NCBI GenBank assembly: GCA_015501595.1
Contig: JADNRX010000587.1
Location: forward strand, 1-31,255
Reading direction: 5' to 3'
From: Hymenopellis radicata
Lineage: Eukaryota > Basidiomycota > Agaricomycetes > Agaricales > Physalacriaceae
DNA: 31,255 bases
The notes beneath the pieces are model-generated. The model was not told the DNA's origin, did no database searches, and worked only from the letters and a program-made list of their open reading frames with translations. Shown piece by piece: positions 11,013 through 20,062 of the stretch (the first letter of the stretch is position 1; each line of letters opens with the position of its first letter). Both the position numbers and the translations under genes were made by a program.

Positions 11013-11500
11013 GAAGATAGAAGGTAGGATTAATTCAAAACATACCGACTAATCTACAACACGAACAGTATAGGGCGTCGAGCCCTAACTCACTTGACCG
11101 AATCTCCCCAAGCCCCCGTCTTACAACCCATCCGCACTCAACGCGCCTCGTTGCACCGTTCCAGACTACTTGTCGCCAATCCCGCTCCGTTTTGAATCAA
11201 GGCGGATGGCTGGTCAAGACAAGACACCCGGATCCCGCCCTCATCGCGAGGAGGATAGAAGACAACCATCACATAAATTCCGATACAGGCGCATGCAAAA
11301 GGTGTTTGACACATATCCGTTGTGATGGGAAGAAAAAAGCAATGGGACACCAGTCACACAGCTCCGTATTTATTCTTAAGGACTATAAACAACAAGTACG
11401 GGAGGGCGGGTGATGGCGGTCAATGAGATCCGCCAAGGACGGATTGTGTCACTGACAAGACGGATCCCGAGGATTCCGCATGCTATGCGCGTGGGGTGTC
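11013..11500. other. Right subterminal region of the MULE, non-coding
   Basis: Between the transposase start and the right terminal repeat no supportable gene is seen. It should include the transposase promoter on the minus strand; no convincing motif could be pinned down. Confidence 0.4.
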
Positions 11501-11532
11501 AGGCACCCGAAAGACCAGGTTAGTGTAACCTC
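11501..11532 (-). repeat. Right terminal inverted repeat of the MULE
   Basis: Inverted partner of 24-55. The plus strand carries the 18-bp core AGGCACCCGAAAGACCAG at 11501-11518 and ends CTC at 11532, directly followed by the second copy of the 9-bp target duplication. Confidence 0.88.
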
Positions 11533-11541
11533 GAATCCCAG
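11533..11541. repeat. Right 9-bp target-site duplication of the MULE
   Basis: GAATCCCAG, identical to 15-23 and in the same orientation. It marks the right-hand boundary of the transposon. Confidence 0.88.
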
Positions 11542-11639
11542 AACTACCCGCGATGAACTGGAGCAAGTTACCGACCAGGCGGTCAGGCGCTGATGCCCAC
11601 GCGAACGCCGACAAACTCTGGAACGCCAAGATATGAGTC

Positions 11640-12195
11640 CAAGACTATAGCAAGCAGGACTCTCTCATGCCGTCATGATCTGCCTGTCACTTCCCGCTCT
11701 AAATTTACCATCAGGGCGGCTAACCCCTACGAGCGTTACCCCAACATCTCCTACCCCACACCACGATCCAGCTCGCCCTATTACCCTGCCCACCGTCCAT
11801 CGATAAATCTAGGCGCGGCGACTTTGGACGCGAGGTGATAGGTATCCAATCCGCGAGCCTCGATGACGAGACGTTTCCGGCGATAGCGCAGGCCTTGTGC
11901 GCAGAGTATCGTTGATAATGGGATTCTGAATTGAATTGACTGGGCAGTATGATGCACTGCTCTTTCGCAACGTCAACTTGACGCCAGAGGAACAGTATGC
12001 GTTGGTACAGGGGCGTTCCACCCTCCTACATTCTAATCGAATGATAACAGCAGTGATATCCGGAAATTCGAACCCACGGCGACGAGCTACGGCAACGACA
12101 ACGACAAGATCGACAACGCCAAGGCCCACATCATACACTCCTACGTCAAATTCCACGAAGAAGCAGAAGACGCCAACTGATGGTCCGCAGGCAGG
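11640..12195 (+). pseudogene. Decayed TfdA/TauD-like dioxygenase N-terminal region
   Basis: Pieces in different frames line up with the start of fungal taurine-dioxygenase-like proteins: NPYERYPNISYP, a GREVIGIQ-type segment followed by SLDDETFPAIAQALCAEY, then DALLFRNVNLTPEEQYALVQ, and finally a YGNDNDKIDNAKAHIIHSY segment that resembles the family stretch ending in an HPD-type motif. The pieces are interrupted by frame changes near 11820 and 12060 and stops near 11910-11940. None of the catalytic C-terminal part was recognised downstream. This family oxidises sulfonates or related substrates using Fe(II) and 2-oxoglutarate. The fragment starts about 100 bp from the right edge of the MULE. 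The family call is moderate because it rests on scattered fragments. Confidence 0.42.
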
Positions 12196-12199
12196 AGAA

Positions 12200-13031
12200 G
12201 GATCAGATGCTCTGGAATAATCGCGGCCTGATGGACAGTGTTGTTGGTCGTGTTGCGAAAGACCAGATTTTACTATTCCACCAGTGCAATCTCGCCGCCT
12301 CCTCAGGCGCGCCGCTTGGACCAAGTGGGGAGGATGTGCGAGCGGTCCAGCGAGGATCGACGAGGGCTGGGAGTTGCTGTGAATGCCTGGAGGTTATTGT
12401 TGAATGTACATTCACCTGCCTCTGCCGAACAAATGGAAACACGTCAAACACGCCTAGGGAGCTCGCGTCCATCCGTCTAGATCCCTGCGGTGCCGCAAGT
12501 CGGAGTATGCTTGTCGTCGGGTGGTTTTGCTATAGCGACTATGAGGGCCAGAAGATGGGAGAGCCCACGAATATTGTCGGCATCGCCGTCTCAGCGTTGT
12601 GGGGGGGTTTCTCGTAATGACATGGTGGTGCAAGAGCAAAAGGCAGTAAAGCCGAACGGCCGAATCCTCCTCGCTTATCGTTTTTTCCGGTCCGGATATT
12701 CATCGGCTGTTCATTCATGTCCTCAAGTTACCAGCCTTTAATATTTGAATGGGCACTCCTCCGATGAAGAGTAAGAATCAGGAAGGGTCATCTAGAGAGG
12801 GTGCCAACACAGGCTTTCGAACTCTAAAAACACTCTGAATCGCCTTTAAGTTTTTACCACTAGGATGCATGTCCCTAAGACCTACTCTGCAACTTAAGTA
12901 TTTAAACAGCACAGTGTTAGGACGAATTTGATCGTTCCATGTAATTAAAATCGATTCTGACAGAAATGATGCACGTCGAAAGCTAGGCGAATGTCACCTT
13001 CACGCAGATCATCAGACACCGAAGGGATAAA
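12200..13031. other. Intergenic, no gene supported
   Basis: Only short overlapping open frames on both strands, without family features. The last 100 bp (from about 12930) is the 3' flank of the ADP-ribosylglycohydrolase gene and resembles 23830-23938 downstream of the second copy, so it belongs to the duplicated block. Confidence 0.4.
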
Positions 13032-14096
13032 CTAGACTTTGCCCAAGGTCTGTTCCTTCGCCACTAGCTCCGCCGTGACGGTCTTAATAACGTCCTTTTT
13101 CACCAAATCATTGTACCATCCATCCAGCCGCACCGTCCAAAAGGTCTTATCCTCATCCGCATCCGTCCCATACCAACAGCCCGCCAATCCGCCATAGACA
13201 GCCGCCACGGTATCGGCATCATTTCCCAAGTTCGCTGCGCGTAAAGCGCCAGCATCGTACGCGTCCGTGGAAAAGAAACAGAACAACGCCGCGACAAGCG
13301 TATGCAGAACATGTCCAGTGGAAGGAAGTATGTCTTCCTCTGGCAGCTTATCCTCCTTCATCCCAAGAATGACCTTCATAATGGGATGCTCTGTATCGAG
13401 ATCATCGCCCGTATACGCCAGCGCCTGTCGCAGTTTCGCGTTCTGGTACGGAAACTCGGAAAAGTAGTGCAAGACATCCCGCTTGGTCATCGTCTCTCCA
13501 TTCGCGGCAGCACGCATGACCCGCACCACGGCGCCCGTCCACACCTCACAGGCCTCTTGGCATATCTCATTCGGGTGCGTCGTTAGACTGCTTCGCCTCG
13601 CCAGCTCCCTCGCTGCCTTCTCATCGCGCCAGTATAACACTCCCACGGGGATAACACGCACCAAGCTCCCGTTACCCGAACACGCTTCTCCACCCAGACT
13701 TTGCTGAATCGTCTTCAACGCGCCCGGAGTAGGATCTTTGACGTAGATGCCGACTGCGTGTAGAATCGTATTCCCAATGTCGAAGCATTTCCCTGTCGCA
13801 CTGAGTACGCCATCCTTCCACCACCGAGTATACGCTGCAAGTTGATCCTCCTCGTCGAATCCCTTGTCGGACGCGATGGAGCGCGCGAGGCAGAGCGTCA
13901 TGCTCGTGTCGTCCGTCCAGACCCCTTTTGGTAGGTGGAGGTTAGGATTGCGGATCATTCGGTCGACGGAGGGGAATTTAAACCGGCGGTGGCATTCGTT
14001 AGGACTGCCTAAAGCGTCGGCGAGAGCCGTGCAGAGGATAGCGCAGCGAATCTTGGTCGAAGGAGGGGCGGCCGTGACGATTTGGGAGAGAGACAT
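13032..14096 (-). CDS. ADP-ribosylglycohydrolase (ARH/DraG family), copy A, 354 aa
   Basis: Intronless 354-aa protein. Family landmarks: LADALGSP (residues 25-32), VWTDDTSM (59-66) with the metal-binding Asp-Asp-Thr, a SGNGSLVRVIPVG block in the middle, and GNDADTVAAVYGGLAG near residues 291-306, which supplies the second metal-binding D-x-D-T. This is the all-helical dinuclear-Mg fold that removes ADP-ribose from proteins or small molecules; the real substrate cannot be told. I chose the Met at 14096 because the second copy aligns with it exactly to the same length, whereas sequence upstream differs between copies. Odd: the usual ALG-x-P-x-E-F segment reads ALGSPNECH here, while copy B keeps ALGGPAEFH. 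Copy A may be diverging in substrate specificity. Likely cytosolic, as no signal peptide is seen. Confidence 0.87.
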   Translation of the reverse strand: MSLSQIVTAAPPSTKIRCAILCTALADALGSPNECHRRFKFPSVDRMIRNPNLHLPKGVWTDDTSMTLCLARSIASDKGFDEEDQLAAYTRWWKDGVLSATGKCFDIGNTILHAVGIYVKDPTPGALKTIQQSLGGEACSGNGSLVRVIPVGVLYWRDEKAARELARRSSLTTHPNEICQEACEVWTGAVVRVMRAAANGETMTKRDVLHYFSEFPYQNAKLRQALAYTGDDLDTEHPIMKVILGMKEDKLPEEDILPSTGHVLHTLVAALFCFFSTDAYDAGALRAANLGNDADTVAAVYGGLAGCWYGTDADEDKTFWTVRLDGWYNDLVKKDVIKTVTAELVAKEQTLGKV

Positions 14097-14240
14097 GGTG
14101 GTTCGGTGCAAGTTAAGCGGGACGATCAAAGTCAAACATTCCGCTAGGATCTGTAATATTAACACAGTGTCTGCATGCCTGGTGGGGAGGAGATCTGGCT
14201 ATCTTTGACCCTAACAGGAAGTGCCAACTAGTGATCCAGC

Positions 14241-14268
14241 GCTGGCTCTGGCTTGAAGCCAAGCCAGC
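14241..14268. repeat. Near-perfect hairpin
   Basis: GCTGGCT at 14241-14247 pairs with AGCCAGC at 14262-14268, and TGGCTT pairs with AAGCCA inside it, leaving almost no loop. Further GCCAGGCC-type sequence follows at 14283-14300. It could be the remnant of a small foldback element; function unknown. Confidence 0.5.
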
Positions 14269-15144
14269 CGTGTTTGAACTAGAGCCAGGCCAGGCCGAGA
14301 CGACGGCTTGATAGAGCCTACGGCGGGGCTCTGAACTATACGACAGCTCATGATGTCAAGTCACATGAGCAACGCGTAGCGCGTTGACAAAGTCGATGAT
14401 GCGGTCGATAATTTCTTGAGGAAACGATCTTTCAACTGGTCATAGTGGTCTAGGGAACATGTTACCGCGTTAAATTCAGACATGAAAAATCATGTACCGT
14501 AGAAGGAGAAGCCCTAAAAAGTCAGAGGTACGCCTGCACGGTGCGTGGAGGAGACTGGAGGAGATTTATATCGTATGTTGATGGCTCCGAAGCCACGAAC
14601 TTCAGCGTGATCCGCATCAACTATCAGTTAGAGCCATCGTAAGCGTGCGCCATAACATAAGAAAAGAAACCTTTTTAGCCAGGATTTTCACGGTCAGAGC
14701 GACAAGGGCGCTTTCACATACAAGTTGAAGAAAGAAGAACGAAAGAAATGAGCGGACCCAGGCGGGCCGGGTGAGGCGGCAAGCGCCGATTACATAAAGC
14801 AACGCGCAAATCCCTCTCCTAAACTGTGCTGCATGTACGACTTCGGTAGAAAGAGCAAGCCTTACACGTATCCGCGCGATCTTCGCGTAAGAAATACAGG
14901 TATGACTCCCTTTGGCTCTCGTCTCTGGTTCTATCTGGGTGCTCACGGCTTGACTCCGACTCTGACTCGCGCACATGGACTTTTTGGAAGGGTGGACGAC
15001 GCGAGATGCCAGAAGCTTTGCTGAAGTTACCGTGTCTTGAATATCCTACTGGTCTGTCCGCCAGATTCCCCAGTAAATGCGCTGCAAGTCCATGGCTAAA
15101 CCCGCGCGCTGGTTAGGAGGTCTCTCGTCTTGCTGAAAGAGGCT

Positions 15145-15420
15145 GCTGATCAACCCCCTCTTACCCTCAAAGTACAGGAAATACGCAGACCGACTTTGCC
15201 AGTACAAGACACGAGCAATACAGGTATGAACTCCCATCGTCTATCTATCTATATGCCATTTTCCAGTATTAACCTCAGCAGTGCCTTCGGTACCCAGCTG
15301 AGTAATACCCTTCCTTCCTTCCTTCCCTCCACCTTGTCAACTCGTGATTGGCTGTGGAATAAGGGCTTGCCTTACGCAGGCCCTTCGCGCACTAGGTACC
15401 ATCCGCGGCTGAATAGCGGC
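15145..15420 (+). repeat. Left arm of inverted duplication
   Basis: About 110 bp (15145-15255) around CTTTGCCAGTACAAGACACG and CAATACAGGTATGAACTCCC is repeated in inverted orientation at about 17417-17535. Weaker similarity continues through CTCGTGATTGGCTGTGGAAT (about 15342) against the partner near 17380. The left arm carries about 60 bp and 25 bp of extra sequence relative to the right arm. Confidence 0.7.
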
Positions 15421-15695
15421 TTAATCCGCCCTAACGGTTGTCCGAGGAATTAATTCATGGGCCTTACCAGTGCGAATCGCGCGTGCATGGTATTTTTTGA
15501 TGGATGTTGCACACAGTAGGCTACAGCAAAATTTGAAGCTTTGTCCTCGCTAGTAATGTACATGGTCCTGATTATATGCTAAGTATGTTTCGTGGGTAGA
15601 GAATAATGGAGCTATGAAGAGGCGCGTAATAGTTGTACAAATGCTTAAAACCCTAAAGAGAAATTGAAATTGAAATATGAAGATTGTGTTCACGC

Positions 15696-16919
15696 CTAGT
15701 AGTTGGCACCGACGTCGTGATTGTCCTCCGCGTGGACAGCGCGGACTGGCTCGTCGTGGGTCGTCTGACCCGACGACTCAGGCTGACAGGGAACTTCCTT
15801 CGCTGTGGCAACAGAAGACACGTCCGCGGTCGTTGCGGAATCCTTGGGAGGAGCAAGGGACGAGTAACCCTTCACCTTTCGCCGTTTGTTCGACGGGAGC
15901 GAAATTGCTAGCGGAATGACAGGTAATTCAAGTGGACGTTTCGAGACAGAGGAATGTGCAGTTGGCGAGGATTGGGTAGGAATGGAAAGGATAATCGAGG
16001 CGGGAGCATCACATGAAGGAGCCGATACAGAGGCGGTAGGGAGTTCTTCGATTGGTGGAGTAGAGCATGTTGGCAGTGTTGGTTCATGCAGGGGGACGTT
16101 TGGCGTGGAAATTGACTGCGATTTGTCCTGTACCGTCGGAAAGCTAGGTGTTACACTTGGCGGGCACGTTAACGCCTGGACTCCCGCGTCAGGCGCGCTT
16201 GGCGGTTTCGCAGGCGGCGCTGGCCTGGAGGGTCGCTCAGCTACGCGAGAAGGAGTAGATACCAATGGTGTGGATGATGCTGGCTTCCACCGGGAAATAG
16301 TGATCGGAATGCAGTTGGAAGACGTCGCAGGCAGAATACGCTTCTTCCCCCGGATCGTTGAGTATCCAGCCTGTGATGCCCGCTGAACTGCTTCATTAAA
16401 CGCGCGAGACACTGGGGCAGATGGCGCTGGCGACAAGGATGGCGTTATGGTCGAAAAAGAAGGAGTAGGATTCGATGACGCGAACGATGAAGGCTTCCAC
16501 CTGGGAGTCATGATGGGGATCTGGTTGGAAGACATGACGCGCGGGACATTCTCCTTCTCAGAGAGCTTGAATGCCGTTATCAATGTGTTTGTAGAAGGCA
16601 TCAAGTCCCGCTGCTCCCACCAAGCCGCGAGAACCTCGCGGGGCATGTCTGGATAGAGTACCTGCAAGGGCTGAGCCGCCTTCGAGAGCGGTAGATCAAT
16701 CAGTCTTTGGGAAGAGACATATTCAAACACGTTTGTCGCCAGCTTTCTAGACGAAATCTTGCTTGCATTCTCGGCCAGCGAGGTAGACAAAGTTTGGGTA
16801 GACTCGCAGTACTCGTCGAGGAGCCAGAACAGGCGCTCCTGTGTACGCATATGTGGTGTGGGTGGGCGTGGATGCGCGTCGTGAGTGAGGCTGTTGTCAT
16901 GGATTGTCGTGTCATTCAT
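15696..16919 (-). CDS. Hypothetical Pro/Ser/Thr-rich protein, 407 aa
   Basis: A single open exon of 407 codons. Residues 20-110 look like a folded, mostly helical domain (RLFWLLDEYCESTQTL, then VLYPDMPREVLAAWWEQRDLM). The rest is low-complexity Pro/Ser/Thr, with a basic patch SNKRRKVKG near residue 345 that could be a nuclear localisation signal. There is an internal repeat: SSNQIPIMTPRWKPSS (about residue 130) and SSNCIPITISRWKPAS (about 199). No family recognised. Upstream, a probable intron acceptor TTTAG lies just before the ATG, so a 5' untranslated intron (donor near 16978) is likely. The gene sits between the two arms of an inverted duplication. The open antisense frames come from the same low-complexity composition. 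Confidence 0.62.
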   Translation of the reverse strand: MNDTTIHDNSLTHDAHPRPPTPHMRTQERLFWLLDEYCESTQTLSTSLAENASKISSRKLATNVFEYVSSQRLIDLPLSKAAQPLQVLYPDMPREVLAAWWEQRDLMPSTNTLITAFKLSEKENVPRVMSSNQIPIMTPRWKPSSFASSNPTPSFSTITPSLSPAPSAPVSRAFNEAVQRASQAGYSTIRGKKRILPATSSNCIPITISRWKPASSTPLVSTPSRVAERPSRPAPPAKPPSAPDAGVQALTCPPSVTPSFPTVQDKSQSISTPNVPLHEPTLPTCSTPPIEELPTASVSAPSCDAPASIILSIPTQSSPTAHSSVSKRPLELPVIPLAISLPSNKRRKVKGYSSLAPPKDSATTADVSSVATAKEVPCQPESSGQTTHDEPVRAVHAEDNHDVGANY

Positions 16920-17299
16920 TGCTAAAGACGCCGTCAGTGTCGGTGGCGACGTTTTCGGTGCATATGTGGTGCGTACCTTTGGTCGTTAGGAGTCGGGCAA
17001 GGCAATGCAGGCACGAACGGCGACGAAAGGGCGTGTAGCAAGAAATGGAGAGGGAGAGATGACGCGCGGGAGAGAACGCAGATGATGGTGGCAAGAGGAA
17101 GAAAGAGGAACACGTACGTCACAGAAGCTAGTGACGCGCCTTCTCGCAGATCACGTCCACCTGTGGCGCGCTACCATATGAAGCGTAATACGGCGGCGCA
17201 AGCCAATGGCTCACATACTATGAACCCGCCTTTCAACCAGAGGAAGCCTAAGTGAATTCAATCAAAGGATCAAAAACACCATGCGCGATCACGCGATTC

Positions 17300-17540
17300 G
17301 CTGTTTAGGCACCCTCATCCTCCTTGAGCGGATTTGGCCGATACTCACGAGAAGGGAGTGCTTAGTGCGCCAATATTCCACAGCCAGTCACGAGCTGACA
17401 AGGTGGTAATACTGGTACTAACATATAGATAGATAAGTAGATGATGGGAGTTCATACCTGTATTGCTCGTGTCTTGTACTGGCAAAGTCAGTCTGCACAT
17501 TTTCTTCACTTTGAGGGTAAGAGGGGCTGATCAAGGGACT
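17300..17540 (-). repeat. Right arm of inverted duplication
   Basis: Inverted partner of 15145-15420. The best conserved part is 17417-17535, containing GGGAGTTCATACCTGTATTG and CGTGTCTTGTACTGGCAAAG. Together the arms bracket the 407-aa gene. No clear target duplication was found outside the arms. Confidence 0.7.
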
Positions 17541-17824
17541 CAACGGCAAAATCTGCGAGGGAGAAAGTTGGACTAGCGCTCCGATCAGCAACCTCCTTAC
17601 CGCGAGGGGTCGGACTGAGTGATTCCAGAGCGCGTCGAACGTTAACCTTAACGTTGTGTATTGCGCATACAGTGCTACAGTGATGGGCTCTTGACTTGCC
17701 ACTCGGTTCACTCCTCGGAGTTGGCCGTTGTGGTTGTCCGTAGACGAACACTGGTATCGATGGCAAACTTTTCGTAGAAAAGTCAATAACAATACGAAGT
17801 AGCGGGATCTATGGGGTGGCATAC

Positions 17825-19390
17825 TCAGATCCTTTCGTAAAACAGTAGATATGGCGTGACGGCGTCATCGCCAGGGAATCTAAGGCTATTGAACAGAGCA
17901 GTTTCATCGACAGGGAGCACTTGGTCATGATCGTCGAATAACATCCACTGGTCTTTCACGCGGAGGTCAGGAAGGTGGGGGAAGCCGGGGTGCAGAGCAT
18001 ATGTGAAATAATGCCCGCTCGAAAGCGTATCACCTCGATGCATGACAACTGAAAAGATGTTCAGACTCATCGACCACACAACATGCAGGTATGCTTGACA
18101 TACTCGATTTCAGCTTGTATTCTGTTCGAACTCTGGACTCGTACGTCAAATACTCTAAACATACCGTCAGAAGGTTCCAATTTCACTGCGCTGCGAACGT
18201 ACCAGGGTAGAATACGATTCGGGGGTCTATGTCGATGGTCTTGCAGTACTTCTGGTATTCTCCGTCTCGTTTATTCCATAGATGTTCATGCATTAGACAC
18301 ACAACCAAGACTGGTGGAAGGTGATGTAATATTTGTTGGCGCTTGTGGTATAGTCCAGAATGGCTAGATGCCGGCAGCCGGCCTTCTGGCACAAGATATT
18401 CGCGGAGAGCAGTCTGCACACTCGTGACAGTGTTGTACTACAACGAAATTAGCTCGTGGCAATGGCGTGGATACCTTTTTCACGTACATTAGTTCCAAGG
18501 GTCAATGTCAGAAAAAGTTGCTCCTTGATTGTTACATTCGTCACAGGGTGTCCATAGGCATCGGTGCAGCAGCTTGCGACATGGAATGATCCTGAGAATG
18601 CTTGGAACAGCGATGTCGGATACTTCCATCCTGTCAGTTCCCGAAGAAGGTTTTCGTCGCCGGCGCGGTCCCGTGAAAAGGACTCAATGTGTTCGGGCAC
18701 CTGGGGAGGCATAATATTGGAACGAATCTGGCGGAGTTCTTCCTCCAATGTGTACAGGTATGCTTGGAGAAACGACTCTGCGTCTTGCTGTTCATGGCAA
18801 TCTATCTGCAAACAGATATATCAGCTTCTCATGTTTGAAAGCGAGCGGTACCGGACTCACAAATAAAGGGTCAAGCAGGGCAGCGCCCCTCATTGCGTCC
18901 CGAAGAGATCTAATTTCGAGGCAGTTGCCTGGTAGGCCCACTGCGGGTTTGCCGTGGTCATATAGTCCCACAGCATTCGGGGTTCGCCATGTGTTTCGGA
19001 CGAGTCGGATGGTGGCGTGTGTTACCGGGTATTGGGCGAGCTCATGGTGACGCGTCGGACCAAGAATCGCATCCAAGTCAAGGAATATGTCCACGAAGGG
19101 ACGCGTAGCCAGTAATGCTTGAAGGGGCGCGATGCAGAAACATATTGTACCTGTAAAATTTCGAATACCATGTGCCACGAATTCCCGTTGGTGAGATAGG
19201 CGGTAAGGTCCATCGTTCAAGGAGCCACAAATGTCGATTGCTCTTTGTTCGTCTTCGTTCCAAAACTGCTTTGCGCGCTTGGCAGTAGTATGCGTTCTCC
19301 GACGCGTCTGGAAGCGGACACGTTTAGGCGTTTCCTGCCGTATTCAGGTTAGAGAGACAGCCAGACCTGTGTAAGGTAAAACACACCATG
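17825..19390 (-). CDS. Ubiquitin-specific protease (USP/UBP, C19), about 432 aa
   Basis: Exons on the minus strand: 19334-18861, 18805-18488, 18437-18203 and 18093-17825, joining in phase to a TGA at 17825. The intron before 19334 may start right after an ATG at 19389-19387; a longer first exon from an ATG at 19451 is the alternative. Landmarks: the Cys box HGIRNFTGTICFCIAPLQALL, the HEQQDAESFLQAYLYTLEEEL box typical of USPs, LPPVLVVCLMHE, and the His box DTLSSGHYFTYAL followed by WMLFDDHDQV and PYLLFYERI at the C-terminus. These enzymes cleave ubiquitin from proteins. Odd: in the Cys box the spacing from the oxyanion-hole Asn to Cys is six residues rather than the usual five, and the Asn of the usual LNA/MNS after the Cys is absent (CIA). 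The 109-bp last intron is longer than others here. Activity is therefore plausible but not assured. Confidence 0.8.
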
Positions 19391-20062
19391 AGGTGTATGT
19401 TTCGAGGTACGGTGTTGAGTGGGAATCCGAATTACGAGGCATTCCCTGCATATAGTCTATATATTAGTCTTTCCACAAACAAACAACAACCATCCTCTCT
19501 TTTGTTCCCTTCCGGGCGAGCTCTTGTTCAAGCTTGACCCACTAGTGATGTGTAGGTCACGTTTTGTCAGCCACAATTGTTAGGGACCATTGTTCCTTGA
19601 ATGGAGCGGTACATTTCCAACTTGGGGAAAAAGAAATGGGACGATTGACGACGCATGTCCTCCGTGCACAGCTAGGCCTGGTCGACGAGCAGGAAGAGGG
19701 TGACCGTTAAGAGTATTAGGCACGCGTTATTTGCTTTACCTGGTGTTTCCATTAGTCGCACGTGCGCGCGCGCTACTAGGCCTACTAGCGCGGCGCTAGT
19801 AGGCCTCTCCGTCAACCAGTCATGCATTGCGGTACACCGCTTCTTCCCTCATTGATATATGGAGTTTTCTTGGTTTTAAAAGCCGAATTCCACTCACGAA
19901 ACCGGCACCGAGAAAACTCTGGCAGACAAAGCCGTGTTTTGCACGGTCATGGGGAGCAACAAATCCAAGATTCGTATATTGATATCACGTTTATAACATT
20001 CTGCTAAGACTTCTGTGAGGTCCTGTTCTCTAATTTTTCTTTCCAATTCAGCGTTCGCAGAG
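19391..20062. other. Intergenic between USP and P450 genes
   Basis: No gene supported. It holds the 29-bp palindrome at 19778-19806, and should hold the USP promoter and the 3' end of the P450 gene. Confidence 0.4.
19778..19806. repeat. 29-bp palindrome
   Basis: AGGCCTACTAGCGC at 19778-19791 is followed by one base and its exact reverse complement at 19793-19806. Overlapping CTACTAGGCC sequence lies just upstream. Could extrude as a cruciform or be the footprint of a foldback element. Confidence 0.7.

Larger units (their letters stand above)
24..11532. mobile_element. Giant Mutator-like (MULE) DNA transposon, 11.5 kb
   Basis: Seen directly: the ends are inverted copies of each other. The left end begins GAG at 24 and runs inward to 55. 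The right end read on the minus strand begins GAG at 11532 and runs to 11501. The two match at 26 of 32 positions, with a perfect 18-bp core (38-55 and 11501-11518). Immediately outside both ends sits the same 9-mer, GAATCCCAG (15-23 and 11533-11541), in direct orientation. Known: 9-bp target duplications are the hallmark of the Mutator superfamily. The element contains its own MULE-type transposase gene (7782-11012), so class and termini agree. The rest of the interior holds a tandem zinc-finger-like gene pair, a TET/JBP-like pseudogene and fragments of coatomer alpha and AHA1. Inference: a Pack-MULE-like element carrying cargo and captured host sequence. Only the transposase reads as intact. 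Confidence 0.9.
14097..15695. other. Gene-poor stretch with hairpin, microsatellites and an inverted duplication arm
   Basis: No supportable gene. The first about 120 bp is duplicated upstream flank of the ADP-ribosylglycohydrolase (compare 25004-25170). A hairpin lies at 14241-14268. At 15145-15420 is one arm of an inverted duplication whose partner is at about 17300-17540. Simple repeats (TCTA)n near 15240 and (CCTT)n near 15310 are present. Confidence 0.5.

Noticed and set aside
11531..11541. TCGAATCCCA as a possible tRNA T-loop
   Set aside because: No acceptor, D or anticodon arms around it; the sequence is the MULE target duplication.
15886..16386. 166-codon open frame on the plus strand
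   Set aside because: Antisense to the 407-aa minus-strand frame; open because of the Ser/Pro/Thr-rich composition. Gly/Glu/Val-rich product with no family features.
17418..17822. 134-codon open frame on the minus strand just downstream of the USP gene
   Set aside because: The USP protein ends normally with PYLLFYERI and a stop; this frame overlaps the inverted-duplication arm and another open frame, without family features.
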